DNA from: Spectribacter acetivorans
GTDB taxonomy: Bacteria; Pseudomonadota; Gammaproteobacteria; Nevskiales; Salinisphaeraceae
Direction: 5' to 3'
Assembly: GCF_031846305.1 (NCBI RefSeq)
Contig: NZ_JAVRHY010000011.1
Span: 1-64,000, forward strand
Length of the DNA: 64,000 nucleotides
Shown here piece by piece: positions 43,722 to 51,814 of this stretch; the stretch's first letter is position 1; every line of letters begins with the position of its first letter. Below the pieces are notes generated by a model that made no database searches, had not been told where the DNA came from, and saw only the letters and a program-made list of their open reading frames with translations. The position numbers were made by a program, and so were the translations under genes.

Positions 43722-44053
43722 GGTTGGTTGCGAGTTGTTCGGCCCATCCGTGGGCCGAATCCTTCGGACTCGTTTCGCTCGCGTCGATTTATTCCCGATA
43801 AATCGATCGAGTCCCACCCCGGGCACCAGGTTGGGCGCGAGTTGCTCAGCGCATCCATGCGCTTCACCCTTCGGGCTCCCTGCGGTCGCGCCGATTTGTT
43901 GCCGATGATTTCCTATCATCGGCCATCCGGGCTCGCTAACGCTCGCGTCGCTCCGGCATCCTGCCTCGCGATCCTGACAAATCGGTCGAGTCTCGCCCCG
44001 GGCACCAGGCTACATGCGAGTTGTTCGGCCCATCCGTGGGCCGAATCCTTCGG
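43701..44053 (+). repeat. Array of duplicated tRNA-Leu 3' ends with palindromic spacers
   Basis: The tRNA end plus GG (43701-43723) recurs at 43808-43830 with two mismatches and at 43987-44009 with none. A 39-base segment after the first copy (43729-43767: GCGAGTTG, then palindrome GGCCCATCCGTGGGCC) recurs exactly after the third (44015-44053); the second copy has a diverged version with GCGCATCCATGCGC. Each spacer ends in an inverted repeat leading into the next tRNA end: TCGATTTAT ... ATAAATCGA (43784-43806) and CCGATTTGT ... ACAAATCGG (43891-43985), the latter with a further palindromic insert. No protein-coding gene occupies 43722-44081. Confidence 0.93.
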
Positions 44054-44081
44054 CCAGGCGACGGATCAAAGGCAAGCCCAG

Positions 44082-44507
44082 CTAGAACTGGATGCCGCTC
44101 CCGCCGCCACCGGGCATGCCGCCGGGGCCACCCATGCCGCCACCGCCGCCCATGCCGGGCGAGTCCTGGCCGGGCACGTAGAGGCCGGAGCCGGACTGCT
44201 GACGGCGCATTTCCTGAAGTTCCTGCATGGTCTGTTCAATCGATGCCTTTGCGGCATCCGGGAACTGTGCCAGCGCCTGAGCCAGATCCTCGGCGTCGAG
44301 CTCGAAGTGGATCGGCAGGCTGCCAGCCGGCGTCATTAGGTTGGTGTAGCCCTCGTAACGCACGGATCGCTGCTCGTCGCGTTCGCCCGAGTCGGTCACG
44401 GGAATCATCATGCGGATGGAGCCACTGCGGCCGTCGGTAACGGTTTCCTCGCGATAGAGGTTGTCCGCATCGAGCTTGATTTCCGGGAGTTCCTGTTCAG
44501 CGGCCAT
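44082..44507 (-). CDS. Small protein with Gly-rich C-terminus, unknown function
   Basis: A 141-residue protein without a signal peptide. The N-terminal 95 residues are a charged mixed alpha/beta region (PEIKLDADNLYREETVTDGRSGSIRMMIPVTDSG, then a helical segment DLAQALAQFPDAAKASIEQTMQELQEMRRQQ), followed by a Gly/Pro/Met-rich tail (MGGGGGMGGPGG). I recognise no domain. Conserved codon bias and a start site with CGCTGAACAGGAACT downstream argue that it is real. It is read toward the tRNA repeat array. Confidence 0.68.
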   Translation of the reverse strand: MAAEQELPEIKLDADNLYREETVTDGRSGSIRMMIPVTDSGERDEQRSVRYEGYTNLMTPAGSLPIHFELDAEDLAQALAQFPDAAKASIEQTMQELQEMRRQQSGSGLYVPGQDSPGMGGGGGMGGPGGMPGGGGSGIQF

Positions 44508-44563
44508 GATCGGTTACTGCGTTTGAATCAATGGCGGGAAGGATAACACCGCGCCGCAACGGA

Positions 44564-45055
44564 TCAGCGACGCAGGCGGTCGAGATGCGCCAGAGCCTTG
44601 CCGATGCGGTCCGCGAGTTCCGCGTCGAAGGCCTCCCGCACCGCGATACCGGCCTCGGCCAGTTCCGGCGCCTGCCGCACGCTCTGCTGAATACCGTCGT
44701 AGAGGGCGAGCGTGAGCTTGCCGCCGCCGATATCCGAGCCCTCGAGCAGTTGCGTGGACGCGGAGGCAGCCACCAGCGGGGTGTCGGCCCCGGGCTGGGC
44801 ATGAACGATGTACTGCACGCGCAGGACATAGGTGGCGACGGGCACGCCCTCGACCCCGGCCCCGGCGCGATAGCCGTTCGCCTCGATAGCCTGGTTCACC
44901 GCGGCGCGTACGGCCTCGGTGCCGAATACTTGCTGCATGGAACCCGGCACGGCGCCGATCGCCCGCACCTCGGGCTGGATGATGGGCGCAGCGGACTGCG
45001 CGAAAGCGCCCAGGGGCAGGACGATGGCCACCAGGGCCAACCAGCGGATCAACAT
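44564..45055 (-). CDS. Exported protein of unknown function
   Basis: A 163-residue protein with a signal peptide (1-20, ending GAFAQS). The mature part has VLRVQYIVHAQPGADTPLVAASASTQLLEGSDIGGGKLTLALYDGIQQSV and a helical C-terminus. No motif recognised. It may share a transcript with the Gly-rich protein gene 56 bases downstream. Confidence 0.7.
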   Translation of the reverse strand: MLIRWLALVAIVLPLGAFAQSAAPIIQPEVRAIGAVPGSMQQVFGTEAVRAAVNQAIEANGYRAGAGVEGVPVATYVLRVQYIVHAQPGADTPLVAASASTQLLEGSDIGGGKLTLALYDGIQQSVRQAPELAEAGIAVREAFDAELADRIGKALAHLDRLRR

Positions 45056-45122
45056 GGCGGGTCTCCCGACCGGATGAATGGCCGGTTCAATATGCCACAG
45101 GCCCGGCCGCCGGGGCTGCCGC

Positions 45123-47891
45123 TCAGCCGGTGTTGCGCATCCCCGCCGCCAGGGCGTTGATGCTGCGCAGGACCGGGTCCAGCCACTCGTCCCCGCCCCC
45201 GCCGCGGTAATGGCCGATGGCCACCCGCTGGATCTGGTTCAGCGGATCGAGATAGGGCCGGCGCCGCGCCAGCGAACGCTGCAGCACGGGGTTGTCGTCC
45301 AGCAGCCGATGGCCTTCGGTCAGGGCCAGAATCTCGTCCCGGGTGCGGTCGTATTCGGTCCGGATGGTCTGCTCGAACCGCGCCCCGATCTCCCGATTTT
45401 CGCACAGGGCGGCGTAGCCGGCGGCGATGTCCATGTCGGCCTTGCACAGCGACATCTGCACCGCATCCAGGAAGGCGCCGAAGAACGGCCATTCCTGCAG
45501 CATGCGCTGCAACGGGGCGGCGCCATGCTGACGACGATACGCCGCCAGCGCCGTGCCCACGCCGAACCAGCCCGGCAGGGTGTGGCGGGACTGCCCCCAG
45601 GCGAACACCCAGGGAATGGCGCGGATGGAAGACTTGCTGCGTTCGGCCGGGCGCCGGTGACCGGGGCGTGAGCCGATGTTGAGCGCGCCGATCTCGGTGA
45701 TCGGCGTGGCATCGTAGAAGAAGTCGAAGAAGCCGGGCGTGTGTTCGGTGAGTTCCCGGTAGTGGCCCTCCCCGGTCTCGGCGAGATCCGCCATCACCTC
45801 GTCGTAACCGGGCGGGTCCTCCCGGCCGGGCAGACTGGCGGCCATGGTGCCGGTCAGGCCCAGCGTGATCTCGTTGACCGCGGTTTCCGGGTTGCTGTAC
45901 TTGGCGAAGATCATCTCGCCCTGTTCGGTGAAACGGATGCGCCCCCGCACCGTATCCGGCGGCTGGGAGCGGATGGCGGTATAGGTGGGCCCGCCGCCGC
46001 GCCCGACGGTACCGCCGCGGCCATGGAACAGCACCGAGTCCACCCCGGCCGCATCGCAGATGGCGACCACCCGCTGCTGGGCGCGGTAGAGCTGCCAGCG
46101 CGAAGCCAGAATGCCGCCGTCCTTGCAGGAATCGGAGTAGCCGAGCATCACCTCCTGGGTGGGATCGGCCGCCAGGAAACGCCGGTAGGCCGGGTTGGAC
46201 AGCAGCGCTTCCAGGACCGGCTCGATGTGGGTCAGGTCCTCCACGGTTTCGAACAGCGGGCTCACGCGCACCGGGCAGACGGCGGCACGGGTCGGGTCGT
46301 AGGCGCCGGTCAGGCGCAGCAGGAAGACCACTTCCAGCACGTCGCTGACGGCATGGGTCATTGAGATGACATAGCTGCCGAACGCGCCGTCGCCCAGGCT
46401 GGTCCGCATGTCGGCAATGGCGCTCATGCTGGCCAGGGTGTGACGGGTCTCGGCGCTGATCTGGGCTCTCTCGGCCTGGAAGGCCGGGGGCTGCGCGATC
46501 AGCTCGGTCAGGCAGCGTTCGCGCGCCGCCTCGTCCAGTTCGATGTAGTCGACGGGCTCGTCCACCGCGCCCAGAATCTCGGCCACACAGGCTTCGTGCC
46601 GGCTGGATTCCTCGCGCAGGTCCAGCCGTGCCAGGTGGAAACCGAAGGTATGGGCCAGGCGCAGCAGATCCTTGATGCCGCCGTCGGCCACCGCCGCGTC
46701 GCCGTGGCCGATCAGGGATTCGCGGATCAGTTCGATATCGTCGATGAAGGCTTCGGCATCCTCGTAGGCCACCGCCGGCCGTTCGGAGCGCTGGGCCCGC
46801 AGCCGCAGCTCCGTCTGCAGCTGGTCGTGCATCGCCTGCAGTCGGCCGCGCATGAAGAACAGCTTGCGACGGTAGGGCTCGGTGGCGAACCGTTCGGGAC
46901 GCTCGCCGGCATGGGCAGCCAGCTCCTGCTCGTCGGTTTCCAGACTCTCCAGCAGCGCCGGACTGGGCTCGCACCAACGCAGCGCATGACTGAGTTCGCG
47001 CATCAGCTTTTCGGTCCGGCGCAGGTACTCGGCCAGCACTTCGCGGGCGGCCATGCGCAGGGCGTACCGGGTCTCGTTTTCCGTGACGAACGGGTTGCCG
47101 TCGCGATCGCCGCCGATCCAGGAGCCGAAGAACAGTATCGGCGGCGCCGGGGCCTCGTCGCCGTAAACCAGTTCCAGCGCTCGCTCCAGGTTGCGGTAGA
47201 TACGCGGCACGCTGGCGAACAGCGATTCGCGGAAATAGTAGAGCCCGTTACGGATCTCATCTTCGACCGTGGGCCGGGCGCGGCGCAGTTCCTCGGTCTT
47301 CCACAGCACCTGGATGTTGAGCCGCAGTTCGTCCTCCAGCCGCTGGCGCGCCACCTCGCCCACGGACTCATCCGCGAGACGATGCATCAGCTGGAACATA
47401 CGCCGCAGCGCCTCCAGCACCACCCGCGGCTTGGCCTCGGTGGGATGCGCGGTGAACACCGGCGTGTACGACAGGCGCTCGAGCAGGCGGCGGACCTGCT
47501 CGCCGGAGACACCGGCATCGTGCATCTCGCGCAGGCTGCGTTCGAACGAGCCGCGCCACTCGGCCCCGCCCCGTTCCATCAGCGCCCGCCGGGCCCGGTG
47601 GGCGTGGATTTCCTCTGCCAGGTTGGCCAGGTTGAAGTAGATGGCGAAGGCCCGGACCACCTCGGTAAGCACCGCGGGCGGGAGTTCCGTCGCCAGTTCC
47701 TCCATGCGCCGGGCCAGGGCCTCCTCGCGGTTATCCCGCAGCTCGATATAGCCGCGCCGGAACTCCTCGACGTGATCGAATACCTGTGCCGAAGCATGGA
47801 CCCGCAGCACGTCGCCCAGCAGTGCGCCGCAGCTGCGCACCAGCGCCCGCAGATCGCTGTCGTCGGGCGCGTCGAAATCTTCATTCGCCAT
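45123..47891 (-). CDS. ppc: Phosphoenolpyruvate carboxylase
   Basis: Anaplerotic enzyme making oxaloacetate from PEP and bicarbonate. The 922 residues from the ATG at 47891 include VFTAHPTEAKPR (catalytic histidine), GSWIGGDRDGNP, GYSDSCKDGGILASRWQLY, FHGRGGTVGRGGGPTY and the conserved C-terminal MRNTG. A longer reading frame reaches upstream across the start of the divergent Nudix gene and is not used. Confidence 0.96.
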   Translation of the reverse strand: MANEDFDAPDDSDLRALVRSCGALLGDVLRVHASAQVFDHVEEFRRGYIELRDNREEALARRMEELATELPPAVLTEVVRAFAIYFNLANLAEEIHAHRARRALMERGGAEWRGSFERSLREMHDAGVSGEQVRRLLERLSYTPVFTAHPTEAKPRVVLEALRRMFQLMHRLADESVGEVARQRLEDELRLNIQVLWKTEELRRARPTVEDEIRNGLYYFRESLFASVPRIYRNLERALELVYGDEAPAPPILFFGSWIGGDRDGNPFVTENETRYALRMAAREVLAEYLRRTEKLMRELSHALRWCEPSPALLESLETDEQELAAHAGERPERFATEPYRRKLFFMRGRLQAMHDQLQTELRLRAQRSERPAVAYEDAEAFIDDIELIRESLIGHGDAAVADGGIKDLLRLAHTFGFHLARLDLREESSRHEACVAEILGAVDEPVDYIELDEAARERCLTELIAQPPAFQAERAQISAETRHTLASMSAIADMRTSLGDGAFGSYVISMTHAVSDVLEVVFLLRLTGAYDPTRAAVCPVRVSPLFETVEDLTHIEPVLEALLSNPAYRRFLAADPTQEVMLGYSDSCKDGGILASRWQLYRAQQRVVAICDAAGVDSVLFHGRGGTVGRGGGPTYTAIRSQPPDTVRGRIRFTEQGEMIFAKYSNPETAVNEITLGLTGTMAASLPGREDPPGYDEVMADLAETGEGHYRELTEHTPGFFDFFYDATPITEIGALNIGSRPGHRRPAERSKSSIRAIPWVFAWGQSRHTLPGWFGVGTALAAYRRQHGAAPLQRMLQEWPFFGAFLDAVQMSLCKADMDIAAGYAALCENREIGARFEQTIRTEYDRTRDEILALTEGHRLLDDNPVLQRSLARRRPYLDPLNQIQRVAIGHYRGGGGDEWLDPVLRSINALAAGMRNTG

Positions 47892-47952
47892 GCGCCCAAG
47901 AATAGCAGCAACGCGCGCCGGAACACGGCCGCCCATGCTAGGGTTTGGCGCC

Positions 47953-48543
47953 ATGAAACCCGGCTTCAAGTTCTGCCCCGACTGCGGCGCCCCGATCACG
48001 CACGAAACGCCCGCCGGCGACGACCGCAACCGCGATGTCTGCAGCCGTGACGGCAAGATTTTCTACCACAACCCCCTGTCGGTCGTGGGCACCGTGGCCG
48101 AATGGGAGGGCCGCATCCTGATGTGCCGACGGGCGATCGAACCGCGCCGCCACTTCTGGACCCTGCCGGCCGGCTTCCTGGAACTGGGCGAAACCGTCGC
48201 CGACGGCGCCATCCGGGAAACCCGCGAGGAAGCCCGCGCCGAAGTCGACATCGGCCCGCTGTTTTCGCTGATCAACGTCACCCACATCGGCCAGATCCAC
48301 ATGTTCTACCGCGCCGATTTGCGCAACGGCCGTCATGCACCGGGACCGGAAAGTACCGAGACGGTGCTGATGGACGAAGGCGACATTCCCTGGACGGAAC
48401 TGGCTTTCCCCACCGTCTACCTGACGCTGGAACGCTACTTCGCCGACCGGCGGGCCGGGCGGTTCACGCTGCATGACGAGGACCTGGCACGGGACGAGTG
48501 GCGGCGCATGGGGCTGCGCGAGACACCTACCCTGCCGGCCTGA
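47953..48543 (+). CDS. Nudix hydrolase with N-terminal zinc ribbon
   Basis: A 196-residue protein. The N-terminus has a zinc-ribbon-like FCPDCGAP and a later single Cys in RDVCSRDG, followed by YHNPLSVVG. The Nudix box GFLELGETVADGAIRETREEARAEV is complete (about residues 76-98). This layout is related to NudC-type NADH pyrophosphatases but the protein is shorter and lacks the full NudC N-terminal domain; ADP-ribose or NADH-type substrates are guesses. Its stop adjoins the stop of the convergent membrane gene. Confidence 0.86.
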   Translation: MKPGFKFCPDCGAPITHETPAGDDRNRDVCSRDGKIFYHNPLSVVGTVAEWEGRILMCRRAIEPRRHFWTLPAGFLELGETVADGAIRETREEARAEVDIGPLFSLINVTHIGQIHMFYRADLRNGRHAPGPESTETVLMDEGDIPWTELAFPTVYLTLERYFADRRAGRFTLHDEDLARDEWRRMGLRETPTLPA

Positions 48544-48544
48544 C

Positions 48545-49882
48545 TCAAGCGTTCCCAGCGGGACCGAATACCGCGCCCGTGGGCCCCAGCGCCGCGCGCG
48601 CCTGCTCGGCCGAACGCCAGCGAAACCGGAACAGGGCCGGACACCACTCGCCGGCCTTGCGCAGCCACCCGTGCTGCTCGATCCAGAGCGCGTATTCGAC
48701 GTACACCGGGTCCAGCGCCAGATGCCGCTCCTCCGTGCGGGCGCGGACGTAATAAATGGCATTCACCAGGAGCAGCAGTACCGAGTTACGCAGCGCGTCG
48801 TCCCAGCCGCCGGCGGCCACGAACGGTACGGCAATCAGCCAGTAACTGAGATTCTTGGCGATATAGGCCGGATGCTTGGTCACCCGGAACGGCCCGCTGG
48901 TGATGATGCCCCGGTGGGTGAGGTTGGAAAAGCGCAGCCCGAAAGCCACCGTCGCCCAGGCGTAGATCGCCGAAAGGCCGATGATGAGCACGGACCAGAC
49001 CAGCGTCAGCGCATCCGAACCGGCCAGCCAGTTCTGCCAGCCGAAACCGTCGCGGTCGTAGGCGAGATAGGTCGCGCCGATCACGCCCCAAAGGGGCTGA
49101 TAGCAGGCCAGTGCGGACAGCCAGCCGAGCACTGTCGGCTCGGCCGAGCGGATTTGGCTGTCCAGCCAGCGCATGGCCAGCGTGTAGCCCGGCACGCCGA
49201 ATACTAGGTCCACCAGAAAGGTCATTTCCAGCGCCACTCGGAACCATTGTGCCGAATGCCAGAGGGCACCCGTTTCAATGCCCTGAAGCACATAGGCCAG
49301 CGAGCGGGCCAGCAGCGCAAACATCAGCGGCAGGAAGAAGGCCTTGATCAGCCAGCCTAGCGCGAACTGACGGAGCATCAGGTGGTCTACCCGCCGCCAC
49401 TGCCCGAGCACAACCATCCCGGCGTGCCAGGCCCCGTCTCGCGGTTCGATCAGGCGGGCGTCCAGCCACAGGAAATACGGCACCGCCAGTGCCGCCAGCC
49501 AGGGCCACACATCGCGCAGCACGTAGAAGAACGGCCCGTAGAACCGGTCCGCGTACTCGGGAAACAGCCAGTACCCGATAGCAATCAGGGTAAAGGCCGC
49601 GTACAGCCCCAGCAGCTTCGCGGCCACCCGGGCGATATCGATACGCCGGACCGGCTTGCGCGTACCGCCCTGGCGATACCGGCGGAACCAGAGCGTCTCC
49701 ACCAGCATCATCGGGAGCGCCGCGGCGACACATACGAACAGCGCCTGCTGCACCTGGTTGAGCCCGATATCGTACCGGGCAAGCACCACAAGCCCCGTGA
49801 ACAGCCCGGCCAGACCGAGCAGGCCGGTAACCGGATGGGTGGCGGAGACCGGCGGTTGTTTCGGCGTCGCGGTCACAAACAT
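48545..49882 (-). CDS. Polytopic membrane protein with ICMT/PEMT-like methyltransferase domain
   Basis: A 445-residue protein with about ten membrane helices. The C-terminal third has the isoprenylcysteine/phospholipid methyltransferase signature THRGIITSGPFRVTKHPAYIAKNLSYW ... RARTEERHLALDPVYVEYA, which binds SAM. The N-terminal 270 residues form a separate membrane region I cannot assign. The substrate is unknown; lipid or small-molecule methylation at the membrane is plausible. Single gene between the Nudix gene and the TonB cluster. Confidence 0.8.
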   Translation of the reverse strand: MFVTATPKQPPVSATHPVTGLLGLAGLFTGLVVLARYDIGLNQVQQALFVCVAAALPMMLVETLWFRRYRQGGTRKPVRRIDIARVAAKLLGLYAAFTLIAIGYWLFPEYADRFYGPFFYVLRDVWPWLAALAVPYFLWLDARLIEPRDGAWHAGMVVLGQWRRVDHLMLRQFALGWLIKAFFLPLMFALLARSLAYVLQGIETGALWHSAQWFRVALEMTFLVDLVFGVPGYTLAMRWLDSQIRSAEPTVLGWLSALACYQPLWGVIGATYLAYDRDGFGWQNWLAGSDALTLVWSVLIIGLSAIYAWATVAFGLRFSNLTHRGIITSGPFRVTKHPAYIAKNLSYWLIAVPFVAAGGWDDALRNSVLLLLVNAIYYVRARTEERHLALDPVYVEYALWIEQHGWLRKAGEWCPALFRFRWRSAEQARAALGPTGAVFGPAGNA

Positions 49883-49890
49883 TCCGTACC

Positions 49891-49922
49891 AATGAAAAGA
49901 GGGTGCTGCCGAAGCAACACCC
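49891..49922 (-). terminator. Rho-independent terminator of the TonB-cluster lipoprotein gene
   Basis: On the minus strand GGGTGTTGC-TTCG-GCAGCACCC forms a 9 bp stem (one G-U pair) closed by a UUCG tetraloop and followed by TCTTTTCATT. It lies 30 bases after the stop of the beta-helix lipoprotein gene. Confidence 0.85.
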
Positions 49923-49952
49923 CCTTATACCAACCGATTGTCGGGTCGGCGA

Positions 49953-51716
49953 TTACTGACCGAAATGCACGGTCCAGCCGCGCCACCACTCGGTCTGAGC
50001 CTGGGCGTCGGCGGAACTCACCGGGCCCATGTAGTCGTCGGCTTCGCTGACCGCGCTGCTGGGGCTCACGGCCGTCGTCACCTGATAGGACGCCGGATCA
50101 ACACTGATGGTGTTGTCTTCCATGCCTTCGAACGTCACGGTGGTGCCGTCCTGGGCCATGCCGGCGAACCAGTCTTCTTCGAACGTGTCACCGTCCGGCT
50201 CCGCCGCACCAACGCTGCAGAAGTAGGCCAGACCGAACGCGTTCAGGTCTTCGTCAACTTCGTCGTCGTTATCGATACAGCTGGTGCCGGCGACTGCGGC
50301 ACTGGGCGCACCCATCAGGGTCGCGCCGTCGGCAAAGACGACGTTCTCGAAGTTCGCGCCGTAGCCTTCACGCAGCAGCGCGCCGCCGGACTCGCCGTCA
50401 CCCCAGATCAGGAACAGACCGTTGGCCAGAACCGGGCGACTGACGGGCATGGCGCCGAAATCGTCACCATCGTTGTCCGATTCCGTGCCGTGGTCACCAA
50501 GACCATTGGCCTGACGCACGATGAAGTTCTTGATCGTGCCGCGGAAGCCCAGGTCGATATCCAGACCGTCGTCCTCGGCGCCGTTGATCAGGATGTTGCT
50601 CTGATTGACCGCACCACCGAACCACTCGATGCCGTCATCGTTGGAGCCGATGACCTGGATGTTGTTGATGGTAGTGCCACTGCCAACCCCTTCCAGCGTC
50701 AGACCCTGCACTTCCGCATCGGGCGCGAAGGCAACGCCGGACTCGGCGATGATGACGTAGCTCACCGTGCCGCTGCTGTCCCCATCGTCGTTACCACCGA
50801 AGAACACGTTACGGTTGGTGGCTTCACTGGTCAGCTCGTTGGGAATGTTGCCGGCATCTTCGGTGCTGTTGGTCTGGGCATAACCGTTGAGAACCAGACC
50901 GCCCCAGTCGCCGCGACCGGTAAGATCGGTCGGATCACCGTCAATCTCACGAGCGAAGCCGGCCACCGGGACAGCCGCCATGATGATCGGCTGCTCCATG
51001 GTGCCCTGAGCGTCGATCTGGGCGCCGCGGGTCACGCGGATGGCCGAAGCCGAACCCTGATCCGCGTAGATCTGCACACCGGATTCGATCGACAACACGA
51101 CTTCGTCGCCCGGGGACGGCGGCGCCGCGTCTTCGGCATCACCGGTGCCCACGAACACTTCGCCATCGAGCACGTAGACGTGATCATTGGTCAGTGTAGT
51201 GTCCGCGAGAATGTCGCTATCGAGCACGCAAACCGGAAATTCCGGGTTGGCCGAGCCGCCCTCGAAGTAGTCACCGTCGTCGAACATCACCACGGTGGTG
51301 CCCTCGTCCGTGGTTCCACTCGGGCAATTCGGGGAAGAAGCCGGCGTGATATCGGCCGAGGAGCCGTCCATCGGGTCGATGTTGTCGACCAGCGGATGGA
51401 TGTCCTCCGGAAGCAGCATGCCGAGCTGATTGAAGGTGCTCATCGGATCACCGATAGCGCCTGCTCCCGGGGTGCCGGAGGTGCCGGACGTGCCCGAGGT
51501 CCCGGACGTGCCAGAAGTACCGGACGTTCCCGACGTACCGGAGGTGCCCGAGGTCCCGGACGTACCAGAGCCCGAAGTACCGCCCTGACCGCCGGAGCCG
51601 CCCTGACCGCCGGAAATATTGCCGGTAATCAGATCGCCGCCCTCGCCGCCGCAAGCGGAGAGCACCAAACCGAGTACGAAGGCGCTGCAGAGAGTGCGCG
51701 CGTGTTTAAAAGCCAT
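49953..51716 (-). CDS. Beta-helix lipoprotein, likely partner of the adjacent TonB receptor
   Basis: A 587-residue lipoprotein (LVLSACGGEGG, lipid Cys about residue 22). Residues 30-75 hold a low-complexity Gly/Ser/Thr linker including about eleven GTS repeats. From about 130 on, the sequence suggests a right-handed parallel beta-helix: GVQIYADQGSASAIRVTRGAQIDAQGT, GDWGGLVLNGYA, VSYVIIAESGVAF, LEGVGSGTTINNIQVIGSNDDGIEWFGG. Such proteins often sit beside TonB receptors of unknown substrate. The start at 51716 gives the lipoprotein signal; upstream codons do not. Surface or periplasmic face cannot be told. Confidence 0.82.
   Translation of the reverse strand: MAFKHARTLCSAFVLGLVLSACGGEGGDLITGNISGGQGGSGGQGGTSGSGTSGTSGTSGTSGTSGTSGTSGTSGTSGTSGTPGAGAIGDPMSTFNQLGMLLPEDIHPLVDNIDPMDGSSADITPASSPNCPSGTTDEGTTVVMFDDGDYFEGGSANPEFPVCVLDSDILADTTLTNDHVYVLDGEVFVGTGDAEDAAPPSPGDEVVLSIESGVQIYADQGSASAIRVTRGAQIDAQGTMEQPIIMAAVPVAGFAREIDGDPTDLTGRGDWGGLVLNGYAQTNSTEDAGNIPNELTSEATNRNVFFGGNDDGDSSGTVSYVIIAESGVAFAPDAEVQGLTLEGVGSGTTINNIQVIGSNDDGIEWFGGAVNQSNILINGAEDDGLDIDLGFRGTIKNFIVRQANGLGDHGTESDNDGDDFGAMPVSRPVLANGLFLIWGDGESGGALLREGYGANFENVVFADGATLMGAPSAAVAGTSCIDNDDEVDEDLNAFGLAYFCSVGAAEPDGDTFEEDWFAGMAQDGTTVTFEGMEDNTISVDPASYQVTTAVSPSSAVSEADDYMGPVSSADAQAQTEWWRGWTVHFGQ
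51471..51569 (-). repeat. 9 bp tandem repeat encoding the Ser-Gly-Thr linker
   Basis: About eleven imperfect copies of a 9-base unit (plus-strand form GGTGCCGGA) encode the repeated Ser-Gly-Thr tripeptide of the lipoprotein linker. Variation is mostly at third codon positions, so the peptide is kept while the DNA drifts. Copy number could vary between strains. Confidence 0.9.
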
Positions 51717-51814
51717 GTCCTGTATCCCTCCCAGATGGATTAAATATCGGCGTAAGCAAGGGCTGACGCTTACCGATGCCAAGGTAAGTGGCCGCTATTG
51801 CAATTGCGTGACAA

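Noticed and set aside
45049..46977. Long alternative frame within ppc
   Set aside because: Composition is Arg/Gly/Pro-rich and without motifs, whereas the ppc frame carries all catalytic signatures.
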